From the NCBI GenBank assembly GCA_946631895.1, contig CAMPAN010000009.1:1-37254 (forward strand): DNA of 37,254 nt, read 5' to 3'. Shown here one piece after another: positions 34,622 to 37,254 of the stretch. Source of the DNA: an uncultured Clostridia bacterium (GTDB lineage: Bacteria > Bacillota > Clostridia > Christensenellales > CAG-138). The notes beneath the pieces are model-generated. The model had not been told where the DNA came from. It searched no databases and saw only the letters and a program-made list of their open reading frames with translations. Made by a program: the position numbers and the translations under genes. The number at the start of each line of letters is the position of its first letter. Position 1 is the first letter of the stretch.

Positions 34622-35308
34622 ATGGAGAACAAGCTCGTTTATACCGGCAAGACCAAGAACGTCTATGCGCTGCCCAACGGCAACTACCTGCTGAAATTCA
34701 AGGACGACTGCACCGGCAAGGACGGCGTCTTTGATCCCGGCGAAAACAGCGTCGGTCTGACGATCGACGGCGTGGGCGACGTCAATCTGCGCATGTCCAT
34801 CTATTTCTTCGAGAAGGTCAACGCGGCGGGGATCCGTACGCACTACGTCTCCGCGGATCTGAAGAACACCACCATGGAGGTCCTGCCCGCCAAGGTCTTC
34901 GGCAAGGGTCTTGAGGTCATCTGCCGCCATAAGGCGGTCGGCAGCTTCCTGCGCCGCTACGGCGAATACATCGAGGAAGGCGCAGACCTGCCCGCATACG
35001 TGGAGACCACGTTCAAAAACGACGCGAAGGGAGATCCGCTCGTCACCAAGGACGGTCTTGTGGTGCTCGGCGTGATGACCGCGGAGCAGTACGACGAGAT
35101 CAAGTCCATGACGCAGAAGATCACGCAGATCGTTGCGGACGAGATGGCAAAGCGCGGCATGGTGCTCTATGACATCAAGTTCGAGTTCGGTTACGACGCG
35201 GAAGGCAAGGTCATGCTGATCGACGAGATCGCTTCCGGCAACATGCGCGTGTACAAGGACGGCAAGTACGTCGATCCGATGACGCTTTCCAAACTCTTCT
35301 TTGCGTAA
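34622..35308 (+). CDS. purC: Divergent second SAICAR synthetase (PurC) homologue
   Basis: 228 aa; [67 protein letters not shown]; PurC fold motifs but diverged from the canonical copy at 1996-2712. Confidence 0.85.
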   Translation: MENKLVYTGKTKNVYALPNGNYLLKFKDDCTGKDGVFDPGENSVGLTIDGVGDVNLRMSIYFFEKVNAAGIRTHYVSADLKNTTMEVLPAKVFGKGLEVICRHKAVGSFLRRYGEYIEEGADLPAYVETTFKNDAKGDPLVTKDGLVVLGVMTAEQYDEIKSMTQKITQIVADEMAKRGMVLYDIKFEFGYDAEGKVMLIDEIASGNMRVYKDGKYVDPMTLSKLFFA

Positions 35309-35366
35309 GCGGCGGCAGGGGCTTTCTGCCCCGCGCACCGATTCCATTATTTCAGGAGGTTCCCAC

Positions 35367-36791
<1,425 letters not shown>

Positions 36792-36794
36792 AGC

Positions 36795-37254
36795 ATGAAC
36801 GAATTTTCCAAATCCGAAGCGTACGCGGCAGCCGGGGTGGACATCACCGCCGGATACCGCGCCGTGGAACTGATGAAACGGCATATCGCCAAAACGGTCA
36901 CGCCGGGCGTCTGCTCCGACGTGGGCGGCTTCGGCGGGCTGTTTGAACTGGATCTTACGGGGATCCGCCGCCCGGTCCTGGTCTCCGGCACCGACGGCGT
37001 CGGCACCAAGCTGAAGCTGGCTTTTCTGATGGATAAGCACGACACCGTCGGCGTTGACTGCGTTGCGATGTGCGTCAACGACATCATCTGCTGCGGCGCG
37101 AAACCGCTGTTCTTCCTGGACTATATCGCCTGCGGAAAGAACGTTCCGGAGCGCATCGAGCAGATCGTCAAGGGCGTCTGCGACGGCTGCGTGCAGGCTG
37201 GCTGCGCGCTGATCGGCGGCGAGACCGCCGAGATGCCCGGCTTCTATCCCGAAA
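36795..37254 (+). CDS. purM: Phosphoribosylformylglycinamidine cyclo-ligase (truncated by window end)
   Basis: Own translation from the ATG at 36795: [35 protein letters not shown]...[17 protein letters not shown]...[31 protein letters not shown]...[13 protein letters not shown]; not in the ORF track because it has no stop in the window. Confidence 0.96.
   Translation, partial: MNEFSKSEAYAAAGVDITAGYRAVELMKRHIAKTVTPGVCSDVGGFGGLFELDLTGIRRPVLVSGTDGVGTKLKLAFLMDKHDTVGVDCVAMCVNDIICCGAKPLFFLDYIACGKNVPERIEQIVKGVCDGCVQAGCALIGGETAEMPGFYPE

Overview
This window is a high-GC, Clostridia-like Firmicutes chromosomal segment with three blocks. (1) The left, minus-strand block holds purA-purC-purB and a MATE transporter. 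(2) The central plus-strand accessory block (about 6.0-27.3 kb) starts with a deleted TnpV-like transposon remnant. It continues with a histidine kinase and a SARP-type response regulator, followed by a terminator and a promoter carrying an 11-bp-period direct repeat. Downstream are a DUF3592-type membrane protein, a second membrane protein, a small secreted or anchored protein, a palindrome-rich gap, an orphan STAS protein and a lipoprotein. The block ends with a GAF-ABC ATPase fusion, two tandem paralogous FtsX-type permeases (one with long coiled-coil arms), and a ~2340-aa exported mosaic protein with a beta-helix, an embedded GxSxG hydrolase-like region and a recurrent C-terminal module. 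(3) The right block has a minus-strand cyclodeaminase gene, then a tightly overlapped plus-strand pyrC-pyrK-pyrD-pyrF-pyrE-pyrB-pyrI-purE-purC2-purF-purM series, truncated in purM at the window edge. The items most worth a second look are the SARP-like direct repeat, the GAF-ABC/dual-FtsX/giant exoprotein locus, a PurF homologue lacking the N-terminal catalytic Cys, a second divergent PurC, and the tnpV pseudogene. All family assignments come from reading the translations; no database search was run.
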